Below are positions 13,126 through 23,690 of a stretch of DNA of 64,000 bases, in pieces. The notes under the pieces were generated by a model. The model ran no database searches. It was not told where the DNA came from and saw only the letters and a program-made list of their open reading frames with translations. Location of the stretch: assembly GCA_029379385.1 (NCBI GenBank), contig CM055612.1:13702001-13766000 (forward strand). Direction: 5' to 3'. This stretch comes from Quillaja saponaria (taxonomy: Eukaryota; Streptophyta; Magnoliopsida; Fabales; Quillajaceae). The translations under genes and the position numbers were made by a program. Within the stretch, counting starts at the first letter, position 1. Each line of letters opens with the position of its first letter.

Positions 13126-13133
13126 TGATACCA
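13126..13133 (-). other. primer-binding site (tRNA-iMet) of the small LTR element
   Basis: The minus strand reads TGGTATCA two bases after the LTR end CCCAACA. This matches the initiator-tRNA-Met 3' end and fixes the element's orientation. Confidence 0.65.
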
Positions 13134-13135
13134 CT

Positions 13136-13730
13136 TGTTGGGAAGTATACGAAATTCTCCTTTAATCTTCAATGTGTTATAGCAAAAACGACAAAAATAT
13201 AATAATAAAAAATATAAGTAGAAAAGAATAAAAATAAATATCAACACAAAATATAACGTGGTTCGGCCCCTTGCCTATATCCACAAATGAGAAAAAAATT
13301 CACTAATATTCTAAGAAAGATTACATAGAAAAAGTACACTCTACACATAATGTTTTCACTCACCCAAGATATATCTTTTCTAATCTCTCTTATACTCTTA
13401 CCCCTAAAAGGGCTCCCATAAATATTAGATCTCTCTCTTTCGCATACCTACAACTCTCACAAATTTACATATTTATACTACATAGGACTTGCCCATCAAG
13501 TAAACTTTTCTTTCATTTTACGAAAATCTTACAATCAACTAATTAAACTTACTTACCCACCAAGCTAAATCTAATTAAGAAATCCCATTAACTTCTAATT
13601 AGATATTTCTTGCCCACCAAGAATAAACTAATTATGAAATTTCCATTAACATTTATTTAGTTATTTTGTGCCCCCCAATAATAAACTAATTAGGAAACTA
13701 CCAAATAAGGATTTGGGTCAAAATCCTATA
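13136..13730 (-). repeat. 5' LTR of the minus-strand small LTR element
   Basis: The repeat is about 595 bp and is the partner of 11761-12344. It is flanked by GAATC on the outer side and by the primer-binding site on the inner side. It differs from its partner by scattered substitutions and small indels, which indicates an old insertion. Confidence 0.8.
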
Positions 13731-13735
13731 GAATC

Positions 13736-14075
13736 TACTTTTTCTGGTTAATGTTACATATTTTTGGTGTTGAGGTGTAAACTTCGTGTATCTAATTTAG
13801 TTTGAAATGTGTGGGTGGTTTTCTTTCACAGCTTGAGAGGCTTCAGTAAGAAATTAAAAGCTGCTTTGGTAAACTGTGATAGCCTCTATAGTCTGTACTA
13901 TATATAAAAAATGAGAATGAGAAAACAAACAAAAACACAGAAATTAAGAAAGATATGGAAAGGTATCTATTCAGAGAAATTAGTAAATAATGAAAATAAC
14001 TGGTTGCATATAGAGAAGTATTTAGTGAAAGGCTGAAGGGTGAATAAGAAAGGGTTTTGGATCGGAGAGGAGGGG
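13736..14075. other. spacer between nested elements, probably interior of the CACTA element
   Basis: This 340-bp stretch has no recognised coding content. It ends in the purine stretch GGAGAGGAGGGG directly before the first LTR of the array. Confidence 0.4.
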
Positions 14076-14522
14076 TGTTGGAATTTGGTGATAATTCACA
14101 ATTTTGAGGATATTGATATGGAGCCTAGAAAAGCAAAATACATTATCAATTAAGTTAAGTGTATCTAGTTGAGTGTGATGAATGAATCTAGTTAAGTGTG
14201 GTAAATGTATCAAGTGATATGTGTGGGTGTTTGAGCCCAATGAATGTAATTAGTGTTAAGAGAATTCTAGAGTTCTAGGCATCTCTATATAAGTGAGTCT
14301 TAAGTGATTAAGTTGTAACAAAAAGGAAATATATCAAAGATTAAGAATCTAAGCTTCATATTGATAGTCTTTTAACACATCTTCTTTAGGAGCTCTATAT
14401 GGCTTATGTTATACAGCTCTGGTTACCATATAAATAATATTTCACCACACACACTGTATTCATATAATAAATAGTTTTTGTTATATAGGCTCCGTTGCAC
14501 TCCCCTCAAGAAAAATCCAACA
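14076..14522 (+). repeat. LTR 1 of the tandem array
   Basis: Starts TGTTGGAATTTGG and ends AATCCAACA. It contains TATATAAGTGAGTC (near 14287), a likely promoter TATA region conserved in LTR 3. Confidence 0.85.
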
Positions 14523-15156
14523 TGGTATCAGAGTAGTTTTGATTTATTAGGGCGTTAAAAAAAACTTCTAATATTTAAGGGCATGATGAAAAAATGTTTG
14601 TTGGCAATTAAAGTTTTGAAGTGCATTAAAAGGGTCTAAGGGAAATGATCATCTATTCCTATGTGAAATGACCAACTCAAAAAAAGATTGGAGGCAAGTG
14701 GTGCCTACCAAACAAAATAATGCCGCTGAGAGAGTAACGATGACTCTACAAGCACTTTAACTAAGACAACAAAATAGTACTTCTGAGATAGTATCATGAA
14801 AATTACTTTACAAGTATTGTTAGATCAAAAAAAGGAGAAATTCCCCAAAATAATTGGCAAAACATCCATGAAGAAAAGCCGTAGCCAACAAAGAAAATGT
14901 TGGTCAATATAAAAGCAGTGGCCAAGATGAAAAAGGAGAAAAATAAATTGGAGTGAATCATCCAGCAAGTGGTCAAGAAAAAAAAAATACTACCAACAAA
15001 AGTGAAGAATAATGAATTGTGCAAGCATGGAGATGGAGAAAAAAAATTAGAAGTTGACAACATAGAAGCAATCAAAGAGAAAAGAAAAAAAAGAAGAAAA
15101 TTCAAGAATTGTGGTTTATTAAAAAGTCATGGAGGAAAATTATGAATTAAGAGGGG
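14523..15156 (+). other. internal domain 1 of the tandem array
   Basis: Begins with the primer-binding site TGGTATCAGAG (14523-14533) and ends with the purine tract AAGAGGGG. Its purine-rich middle has no open frame on the plus strand. It is co-linear with internal domain 2 except for small indels. Confidence 0.8.
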
Positions 15157-15603
15157 TGTTGAAATTTGTGGTAATCATAATTTTGAGGATATGAACGTGG
15201 AGCCTAGAAAAATAAAATACATTATCAATTAAGTTAAGTGTATCTAGTTGAGTGTAATGAATGAATCTAGTTAAGTGTGGTGAATGTATCTAGTGATATG
15301 TGTAGGTGATTGAGTCCAATGAATGTAATTAATGTTAAGAGAATTCTAGAGTTCTAGGCATCTCTATAAAAGTGAGTCTCAAGTCATTGTATTGTAACAA
15401 AAAAGAAATATATTAAAGATTAAGAATCTAAGCTTCATATTGAGAGTCTCCTAACGCATCTTCTTTAGGAGCTCTCTATGGCTTATGTCATACATCTCCG
15501 GTTACCATGTAAATAATGTCTCATAATATACACTGTATTCGTTTAATACGTAGTTTTTGTTACATAGGCTCTATTGTGCACTCCCCTTAAGAAAAGTCCA
15601 ACA
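15157..15603 (+). repeat. LTR 2 of the tandem array
   Basis: It is the same length as LTR 1 (447 bp), starting TGTTGAAATTTG and ending AGTCCAACA. The TATA region reads TATAAAAGTGAGTC. Confidence 0.85.
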
Positions 15604-16258
15604 TGGTATCAGAGCAGTTTCTATCTATTGAGGGATTAAAAAAAGCTTCTAATATTCAAGGGCATGATGAAAAAATGTTTGTTGGCATAAAAGTTTTGAA
15701 GTGCATTAAAAGGGTCCTAGGAAAATGATCATCTATTCCTATGTGAAATGACCAACTCAAAAAAAGATTGGAAGTAAGTGGTGCCTACCAAACAAAATAG
15801 TATCTCTGAGAGAGTATCATGTCAATGACTCTATAAGCACTATGATAAGACATCAAAATAGTGCATCTGAAAGAGTGACAATGACTTTACAAGCACTTTG
15901 ACTAAGACAATAGAATAGTGCATCTAAGATAAAAAAAAAAGGAGAAATTTCCCAAAATGATTGACAAAACATCCATGAAGAAAAGTCGTAACCAACAAAG
16001 AAAATGTTGGTCAATATAAAAGCAGTAAGCAAGATGAAAAAGGAGAAAAAGAAATTAGAGCGAATCATCCTGTAAGTGGTCAAGAAAAAAAATACTACCA
16101 ACAAAAGTGAAGAATATTGAATTGTGCAAGCATTGAGATGGAAAAAAAAAATCAAAAGAAGTTGATAACATAGAAGTAATCAAAGAGAAAAGAAAAAAAA
16201 TTTCAAGAATGATGGCTTATTAAAAAGTCATGGAGGAAAATTATGAATTAAAAGGGAG
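15604..16258 (+). other. internal domain 2 of the tandem array
   Basis: Begins TGGTATCAGAGC (15604-15615) and ends AAAAGGGAG before LTR 3. It is about 20 bp longer than domain 1. Part of this is an extra phrase, AGTGACAATGACTTTACAAG (near 15874), that repeats neighbouring sequence. Confidence 0.8.
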
Positions 16259-16704
16259 TGTTGGAATTTGTGGTAATTCATAATTTTGAGGATATAAATG
16301 TGGAGCCTAGAAAAAACAAAATACATTATCAATTAAGTTAAGTGTATCTAGTTGAGTGTGATGAATGAATCTAGTTAAGTGTAGTGAATGTATCTAGTGA
16401 TATGTGTGGGTGATTGAGTCCAATGAATATAATTAATGTTAAGAGAATTCTAGAGTTCTAGGCATCTTTATATAAGTGAGTCTTAAGTCATTAAGTTGTA
16501 ACAAAAAGGAAATATATTGAAGATTAAGAATCTAAGCTTCATATTGAGAATCTCCTAACACATCTCCTTTAAGAGCTCTGTATGGCTTATGCCATACATC
16601 TCGGTTACCTTATAAATAATGTCTCACTACACACATTGTATTCATATACTAATTAATTTTTGTTATATAGGCTCCATTGTGTACTCCCCTCAAGAAAAGT
16701 CCAA
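16259..16704 (+). repeat. LTR 3 of the tandem array
   Basis: 446 bp, co-linear with LTRs 1 and 2. Its last two bases (CA) appear to be missing: …AGTCCAA runs directly into GAGGGGGGG. Confidence 0.8.
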
Positions 16705-18398
16705 GAGGGGGGGTTCTGTTTCAAACTACATAAACAAAATCCAGCTTCTGTATAGTTCTCAGATGACAAAAGTTAGGAGCAGTGCCTCTGCATTAGCATT
16801 TAGCAGTTTCCCACCACCCCCATTTGCTTCTTTTAAAATAAAAATCTACCACAGAACACCATCAGAAGAGAAAATTTCTTGCCATATTTTTTATTCAACA
16901 AATTTGTTTTCCCCTATTCTTAATATAAGCATAAATTAATGTCTTAGTTGAGTTTCAAGCGGAAACATCCTTTTGCGTAAGAATGAGACTCTTCCATGGA
17001 AAACATTGAACCTATTATAAAGCCTTTTTAATGAGTGTCTCAGTAAGAGCTTTAGGTGTTCTTATCATGTATCAGTTCTCCTTACCTAACACTACTAATG
17101 GACCAGCAAGAAATATAATTAAATTGAAATGATACTATTGTTTTGTCAATTCTAATTTCTGATAATTAATGTTCTAGTAGACTGTGATATTATTGACTCC
17201 CAAAAAAAAAAAAAAAAAAACTGTAATATTATTATGACTTCTTGAATGCATCTGTTAAAGGCTGATTTTAGTTAAAGATTTAGTTTGTTCTTAAGAATTT
17301 TTTAATATCAGAGTAATTGTCATGCCATGTAGATTTGTCATGCATTCACTCTTTTTGTATTTCCATTTCCTATACAACTTATGTATTTATGTTTTCATTT
17401 TCAATTATATATTGTATTCTACATATCCATTGGTCTACTAACTTAAATGGTTAATATGACAGCTTAAATTAATGGTTTCCTAGTTATGTCACAGAGATGA
17501 GAAATTAGGATTATCATAACTGAGTCTTAAGGTCATTATTTAATTATTTTCTTCTATAATTGGGCTTGAATTATGGTTTGCAGTCTGATAATAAATTCCA
17601 AATTTGGTGCAATGGGGCTTAAAGATTCATGTTGTTTGGAATGTTAACTAATAGTAATCTATAAGACAATGCTAAAATTATCTCTATAAGACCAAATTTT
17701 TGTCTTCCTTCTCTTTTATTGAAAAGTTGGAGTTATTAGTGACTTTCTTCCCTCTTGCTAACTAAGTATATTAAAACTCTACCAAGTTAAGGAATATGTA
17801 AATAGTTTGAACTCCTCTCATTTTACATTATTTTATCTGATGAAGATATCCCAACATGACCAAAATATGTAGATAGTTTGATAATCACCATGACTATGCC
17901 ATATACTATATGTAGATAAACTATACCAACTGGGATGATCATGCTAATTAACAAATGTAATTAATCATAACAAAATTTTCTTTTATGGTTCAAAGAAATT
18001 TATGAGAAACTTTTAAGGAAAATAGTATTCAGTTCTTTTTCAATCTTTTCTTAAAAATATTGTAGATTATCATTATATATATTTATAAAAATGTGATAAA
18101 AGTTATTATAGAAAAATAAATTGCACTACTTAATATTTTCACCATGACTTATTAACAGTTATGGATAATAGTTAATCACGCATGCAGTAATATATGTTGT
18201 AACATGTTTTACTCTATTGCAAACCATTGAAATTTGTTTATTACTGTACTAGAACGATACTTTTATCACTCTTCAAACCTGCATACTAGCCTTTATGGAG
18301 AAATGCAGTTGCATCTTTAAAGTAAATTAATGAGGTTATTGCAAAAACAGTTGTTTTTACGGTAACATCTTTTGTTGTAATTGTTAATTGTTGTAATT
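16705..18398. other. AT-rich stretch inside the CACTA element, no gene recognised
   Basis: I recognise no protein motif or RNA gene here. A run of A lies at 17202-17220. It may be CACTA interior or decayed insertions. Confidence 0.4.
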
Positions 18399-18575
18399 GC
18401 AAGCCTTAGCGCAACGGTAAGTTGTTCCTTTAGTGACCTGTAAGTCACAGGTTCGAGGCGTAGAAACAGCCTCTTTGCATAAATGTAAGGGAAAGACTGC
18501 GTACATGTGCGCCCACCCTCCCTTTACCCCTGCAATAGCCGGGGAGCACTTTGTGTACCGGGTGAGCCCTTTATT
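18399..18575 (+). mobile_element. tRNA-derived SINE (Au-like)
   Basis: The sequence has a tRNA-like head: box A TTAGCGCAACGGTAA at 18406 and box B AGGTTCGAGGC at 18449. The tail has CTTTGCATAAATGTAAGG, CTGCGTACATGTG, CCCTTTACCCC and GCACTTTGTGTACCGGGTG. This order and the terminal phrase match what I recall of the Au SINE family of flowering plants. It ends at …GAGCCCTTTATT, immediately before a 168-bp tandem array. No clear target duplication is visible. It is not a functional tRNA gene, because the cloverleaf cannot close normally. Confidence 0.75.
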
Positions 18576-18577
18576 AG

Positions 18578-19745
18578 TCCATTTAGGATTTCGGAGTATT
18601 GGCATGACCATAGGGACGAATAAGACCTGTAGGAAAAAATAGAAATTCATTTAGATCAAACAGTTAGGATTTTATGTCAAACTTCAAGTTTCAAAACAAA
18701 AACTTGTTAAGTTTGAGTTTGGGAGGCAAAACGGTCAAATACTAGTTCGTTTAGAATTCTAGGAGTACCAGCATGATAGTGGAGACAAATAAGATCTGTA
18801 AGAAAAAACATAAATCCATTTGGATCAATGATTAGGATTTTATGCCAAATGTTGAGTTTTAAAGCAAAAACTTATCAAATTTGGGTTCAAGCAGTGAAAC
18901 GGTCAAATACTCATCCATTTAAGATTCTCGGAGTACCAACACGACTGTGGGAATGAATAAGACCTGTCAAAAAAAACGAAAATTCATTTGGATCAATGGT
19001 TAGGATTTTAGGCCAAATTTTGAATTTCAAGGCAAAAACTTTGAAACTTGGGTTCTAGGGGCAAAATAGTCAAATACTAGTCTGTTTCAGATTCCAGGAG
19101 TATCAACATGACCGTGGGGTGAATAAGACCTGTATGAAGAAATATAAATTCATTTGGATCAATTGTTAGGATAATAGGCCAAATTTTGTGTTTCAAAGCA
19201 AAAACTTTAAAAACTTGGGTTCCAGAGGCAAAACAGTTAAGTACAAGTCCATTTCAGATTCCAACAATATTGACATAACCGTGGGGATGAATAAGTCTTG
19301 CAAAAAGAAACATAAATTTATTTAGATCAACGCTTAGGATATTAGGCCAAACTTTGAGTTTCAAGGCAAAAACTTTCTAAGTTTGGGTTCGAGGGACAAA
19401 ATAGTCAAATACAAGTCCGTTTAGGAATTCTAGAAGTACTAACATGACCGTGGGAACAAATAAGACCTATAGAAAAAAACTAAAATCTATTTAGATTAAT
19501 AGTTAGGATAGTAGGACAAACTTTGAGTTTCAATGCAAAAACTTTAAAAACTTAGGTTTGGGGGCAAAACTATCAAATATAAGTTTGTTTCGGATTTCAG
19601 AAGTATCGTCACGACCGTGGGGAAGAATAAGACTGATAGAAAGAAACAAAAATCCATTTGGATTAATAGTTAGGATATTAGGCCAAACTTTTGGTTTCAA
19701 GGCAAAAACTTTGAAAAATTTGCTTAGTTTGTCTAGGTTAATTAA
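18578..19745. repeat. tandem repeat of about 168 bp, seven copies
   Basis: The anchor phrase TAAGACCTGT or a variant occurs at 18621, 18790, 18958, 19124, 19292, 19461 and 19628, with steps of 169, 168, 166, 168, 169 and 167 bp. Each unit also carries (G)GAGTA.CA.CATGACCGTGGG, CATTTGGATCAA, TTAGGAT.TTAGGCCAAA and GGCAAAACTTT-like phrases. The units are clearly diverged from one another. The period is near nucleosomal length and divisible by three; the last unit alone keeps a 63-codon frame (19558-19749). The array begins right after the SINE and ends within the CACTA element. Confidence 0.85.
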
Positions 19746-20159
19746 ATAGAGTTTTAACTTATATGCATAACTTATAATATATTTATTTTGATTATTTCAG
19801 GTTTTACTTCATACATCCGGACCTTCACACCTGGTTCAGGTTAACGAACAAATTCGAGATGACGAAGACTTGGGATTTGGAGATAAGGCCGATTTTAGAT
19901 TTATGCATATTTTTTTCGTTTATTATTTATTGCAAATAATATTGCTATGATGATTGTTGTATAATAATTTTTTTTTTTATTTATATAAAATTTGGATTCA
20001 AATATATATATATTTTTTTGAAGTAAATATTTATAGGTATAAAATTAAAAATAAAATAAAATAATTAAATTATTTTAAAAATTCAAGTTTGCAATTTTAT
20101 TATCTGTTCTACTTTCTACATATGGAAATAAAATATAAAATTACTAAAAAAATTTGTGT
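19746..20159. other. CACTA interior with one exon-like block
   Basis: After an acceptor-like TTGATTATTTCAG, the segment 19800-19905 is less AT-rich and could encode an acidic stretch (IRDDEDLGFGDKADF). It then returns to AT-rich sequence. I cannot assign it to a known protein. Confidence 0.35.
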
Positions 20160-20460
20160 ATGTTTTTCTGCGTTTGTTATGTAGATGTAATTTTATTTGT
20201 GTCTGTATTTTAGCATCTACCAAACTTTGATACATAACATCAAATTATTAGCGTCTAGATATTGTATCTACCTAGCAAATGCAGAAATGCAAATAGACAA
20301 GTTTTACAATTACGTAAAAACAAAAAAATAGTATCTTAATTTAGGCTTACTATGTCTGTTTATCTGCATTTGTGTGCAAATACTGATTGTTTTCTATGTC
20401 TATATTATGACATTCTGCGTTTGCATTAGACAAACACAAATACTGTTTTTTCTTTCAATG

Positions 20461-20959
20461 GTTATAAGAAAATGAGGTATTCATAACACACAAAAATACT
20501 TGAGGATAATATAAATTTTTTTTAGGGAATGCACCTATGACGAGTTCCCGTCACAAATAAACTTGCCATAGAAGAAGGCATCACTAATAACCACTTTCCA
20601 TAACGGTAAAAATAGCCATAGTGAATAACTTATCTGCGATGGGTCCGTGCCTGTGGCAAATAATCCAACATTTTTATAAGTAAATAATTGTACTTGTAAT
20701 ATAGTAATATATAAAATTCTGCAAATTTGTGTTGATTTTGGCTTGGGCAGTTAGAAATTTTTGCCCTTAATGAAAATTTGATGCAAGACAATAAGTGAAA
20801 ATGTGAATTTGAGGAAAAATGAAAAAAAAAAATTTGGAGACTAAGGAAGAATAGTGTTAAGATATGTATTGATTGGAACAACTGTGTTTTGATATTAAAT
20901 TGGAAGGTTCTATTTTCATTCATCATAACATATATATATATGTACAAGAATGACATAAT
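20461..20959. other. non-genic stretch with a possible second CACTA terminal fragment
   Basis: The phrases GACGAGTTCCCGTCAC (20538) and ATCTGCGATGGGTCCGTGCC (20631) resemble subterminal motifs of CACTA elements, but no terminus is clear. The rest is AT-rich with a short TA repeat (20931-20941). Confidence 0.3.
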
Positions 20960-21538
20960 TATAGGAAAAAGTAAATTAAAGAATCTCCATAATTGAGACT
21001 AATGTTGTTATTGATTATTTTGTTCACCATCATAAATTAGTAGATATTTGTATAATTATCTTTAAACCAAAAAAAAAAAGTTAAGTTGTTTTTTAAGAAA
21101 CAATTTAGAGTTACTTTTTAAAGATGTTGTGATGGTACAACATTAATTAATTATGTGATATTTTCAACACTACTAGTTCTAACTATTTTCCTAATAATAG
21201 TCTTTCATTTTTGTATGACTATTTTTTATTGTTATAGATATGCACAAAAACTGTTACACCCTCTAATGTAAGCAAGCTAGAATTTAAAGCAGAGAAATAA
21301 AAAAAAATTCATTTCTAATTCATAGCAAAAGAGAAAATCATAAGACAATTTTAAGATGAAAAATAATTTTTGTCTCATGGATCCACATAATAAGGTGAAG
21401 CAACCATCATTTCTCCAACCCTACCAAGAGATAAGGCAAAGATAAGCCGATAACCTCATGCCCATCACAAATTTGCTCTAATAGAAATACTATATATAGT
21501 TCATACCTGATTTGAAACTGAAACAAAGTCCCCTTGGC
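20960..21538 (+). promoter_or_regulatory. orphan duplicate of the LHCB8 promoter and 5' leader
   Basis: This stretch aligns with the LHCB8 upstream region (about 24690-25275) for nearly 600 bp. Shared blocks include TTTTAAGAAACAATTTAGAG, TGCACAAAAACT.TTACACCC, AATAAGGTGAAGCAACCATC, CCAACCCTACCAAGAG and the leader phrase GTTCATACCTGA…GTCCCCT. Two I-box motifs GATAAG lie at 21430-21435 and 21441-21446, with the same 11-bp spacing as at the gene. A canonical TATA box (CTATATATAG, 21490-21499) is present where the gene's own copy reads CTACATACCG. Similarity stops 15-20 bp before the position of the start codon, and an LTR fragment follows. There is no coding region downstream. Confidence 0.85.
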
Positions 21539-21937
21539 TCTTTACCCAAAGATAACCAGCTTAGAATGGCTCTTAATGAATTTGCCTTAGTAATTCAAGT
21601 AAGAATATAGTGAATTAATTAGGTAAGGGAAGTATATAATTGTAAGACATAGGAATATGCTTGTAATTGATTAGAAATTCGAAGTTAACAATTGAAACTA
21701 TTGCATGACTTAATTAAAAGTAAGGAAAACATAGGTGAAGTGTGAGGGATATTGCGAACCTAGGTTTTAGTTTAATAAGTTTACATAAATCGCTTGCTTA
21801 GTTTAAATATCCATCATCCAATATTTAATGGTGTAATTAAAGCTAAAGTTGTTTAATTTCTCGTGAAAAACGATCTCTACTTAATCATTATATTACTTGC
21901 AAACAATACTTGCGCTTGCGTTATGAAATTCGTGTCA
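21539..21937 (+). repeat. truncated LTR of the copy A/B family (copy C)
   Basis: From about 21539 the sequence matches the distal part of LTR A (3320-3715). Shared phrases include TTAATGA.TTTGC.TTAG, ATAGGA.TATGCT.GTAATTGATTA, GGTGAAGTGTGAGGGAT and CGATCTCTACTTA. It ends …ATTCGTGTCA. The 5' two thirds of the LTR is absent, and the break coincides with the end of the duplicated LHCB8 leader. Confidence 0.75.
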
Positions 21938-22914
21938 ATGGTCAACCTCATTAAGTGAAAATGACAAAGAACAAAAAATGAAAGTGACAAAGATATAATC
22001 AATCAAAAAGTCAACAGGGTTGCAAAAGCTAGTAATCCATACTGTATTCATCCTTAGCAAATTCGACTTGATAGCAAAACAACCACATCCCAGAAGGTAA
22101 AAGGCCCTAAGCACTATTATCAAACTCGTATGTTTCACGAGTTGAATTGTATGAGTCAATTCAATTTAGCACCTAAACGATATGTATCGTAGGGGTGAAT
22201 TGAAAAAGCTCAAGAATCATACATGAATCGACCTAATCAGAGGTGAATCGGGTGATTTGATTTAATCGTACGAGTTACCACTGACTCAAACATTATGGGT
22301 AAGACTCAAATGCAACAACCCACGAATCTGAAAAACCCAAAAAGAGAACAAAATTTTCCTAATTTTTCAATGCAAAACTATGCTACTTCACCTTATGCAC
22401 ACTAATGGGTTTGTGAGGAGAAAAACCCATATAAAGATTACAACTTTTTCAGACTTATGTAGAAAGTTGTAAGATTTACCAGCCGAAGAAACTCAGAAGT
22501 CTACTTCAACCATGTGTGCCCAGTTTTTATTTCTTCATGCTTTCTACCCTTTCTTTATTCTTCCAAACATGTACCAAGAGGCTTTGTTCTTATTTCTATT
22601 TCTAAGTTGTATGGATGAGATCCATTAGGTGTCATATTCTTTTTTATTGTCTGTGAAAAAGAAGCTCTGTAAAGAACCTCTTGAATTTTGACTTTTTGGT
22701 AAGGCAAATAGTATATTATTTTTGCTTACTCAATTCTTTAGCCTTTACACATTTCCTAATATTATTTGGATGTTGGCATTAGATAATATCCCTACCATAT
22801 CTTTTTACGTTATTAGTGTTACTAGTCTTGCTATTTTTTTAGTAGTATTTATTTGATTCAAATGCAAAAGCTACCAAACTTTTATATTCTTCTTGATCAA
22901 TAAGAATTAAAATA
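21938..22914. other. non-genic stretch between LTR copy C and the hAT MITE
   Basis: I see no coding frame with recognisable motifs and no RNA gene. GC content is slightly higher around 22140-22340, without an assignable feature. Confidence 0.4.
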
Positions 22915-22922
22915 ATTATAAC

Positions 22923-23682
22923 TAAGGGTGAGCATATGACTCAAAAAATCAAATATTCGCCTCATAACCGACCATTTTGGACCGAAAACTGACCTAAGTT
23001 GAATTTTATGTTAAGTGAGTTGGGTGATACTTTTGAATTTATGCTCGATCAAGTTGGTTTTTTGGGGCCCTGTAAATTTAAGGGTCAGATAACCAATTTG
23101 ACCAAAATATATATACTTTTGTGTTTTTTTCCTTGTTGTGGGCCTAAAATCAAATATGGTCTACCATCTCAACGTTTCTCTTAAACTAATAAACCCAAGC
23201 TCATTATAATTTCTTAACCCAATTAGAAGTCTTGAAAGAAACAAACCCTAACTAGCAATCTGCCATATTACTTTCTCAGATCCAACTCCAAGCCTCCAAC
23301 CTGTTTTTTTTTTTTTTTTATCTGAAAGTTTGTTGAATCGTTGTTCCTTCTATGCAACTACGTTGGTGCTTCTTGTTCTTTTCGAATGATTCATTAACTT
23401 CTTCAACTTTACTTCATCTAAATTTTGCATTTTCAAAGCAATATATTATTTTTGGCACTCCTTTTTTTTTTTTTTTGGTTGATTAAATATTCAATTTTGA
23501 GAGTTGTATATTTCATATGTTGAATTACCGATCACTCGACCGAAACAAACCGACTTTTTGGCAGGTGATAAACTTCAAAAATCAACTATGTTTGTTGTTT
23601 ATTCGGTTAGTTTTTTTGAGAAACCAACACAGGCGGGTTGGGAGGCCAAATGCTCAAAACCGACCTGACCTGACTATCCCTA
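22923..23682. mobile_element. hAT-type MITE (760 bp)
   Basis: The element is flanked by a perfect 8-bp target duplication ATTATAAC at 22915-22922 and 23683-23690. Its ends are TAAGGGTGAGCA and, reverse complemented, TAGGGATAGTCA, an imperfect inverted repeat starting TA(A/G)GG as in hAT elements. The interior has AACCGACC-like motifs in both orientations. It encodes no transposase; the two 60-70-codon frames inside have no known motif. Confidence 0.8.
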
Positions 23683-23690
23683 ATTATAAC

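Larger units (their letters stand above)
11761..13730 (-). mobile_element. small non-autonomous LTR retrotransposon (TRIM-like), minus strand
   Basis: Two direct repeats of 584 bp (11761-12344) and 595 bp (13136-13730) flank a 791-bp interior. On the minus strand each repeat starts TGTAGGATTTTGACC or TATAGG… and ends …TTCCCAACA. The initiator-tRNA-Met primer site lies next to the right-hand repeat, which is therefore the 5' LTR. A purine-rich AAAAGTAGAGATTG lies next to the left-hand LTR, as expected for a polypurine tract. The flanks GAATT (11756-11760) and GAATC (13731-13735) are probable 5-bp target duplications with one mismatch. There is no pol or gag frame in the interior, so it would depend on another element for movement. 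Confidence 0.8.
14076..16704 (+). mobile_element. tandem LTR-internal-LTR-internal-LTR retrotransposon array
   Basis: Three co-oriented LTRs of 447, 447 and 446 bp lie at 14076, 15157 and 16259. They are separated by two similar internal domains of 634 and 655 bp. Each LTR starts TGTTG(A/G)AATTTG. The first two end …TCCAACA and are followed directly by the primer-binding site TGGTATCAGAG. Each internal domain ends in a purine tract (AAGAGGGG or AAAAGGGAG) against the next LTR. The outer flanks are GAGGAGGGG on the left and GAGGGGGGG after the last LTR, which fits one insertion with a GAGGG-type target duplication. The interiors have no intact frame. This looks like a small non-autonomous element made into a tandem by unequal recombination between LTRs. 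Confidence 0.85.
11063..20460 (+). mobile_element. CACTA (En/Spm) transposon, degraded and heavily invaded
   Basis: The left end (CACTCATTACGAGAAATTAACG…) is followed by subterminal motifs such as TGCGTCTGTAATTTTGC and AGACGCAG. A leader (CCCAAATTGAAACCTAAT, near 11408) matches the leader of the CACTA element at 60279 (CCCAAATTAAAACCTAG, near 60590). The right end at 20160-20460 has the same subterminal motifs in inverse orientation (TCTGCGTTTG, TTAGACAAACAC) and ends in an imperfect copy of the terminal repeat. Between the ends lie a small LTR element, a three-LTR array, a SINE and a 168-bp array. An exon-like block after a splice-acceptor-like TTATTTCAG lies at 19800-19905. I found no 3-bp target duplication. 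That both ends belong to one element is an inference. Confidence 0.5.

Noticed and set aside
18399..18480. Possible tRNA gene (boxes A and B present)
   Set aside because: The stems do not pair as a tRNA, and the downstream body matches a SINE.
21938..22914. Remnant LHCB8 coding region after the orphan promoter
   Set aside because: I looked for the CP29 blocks ([16 protein letters not shown]) in all frames downstream of 21538 and found none before the native gene.
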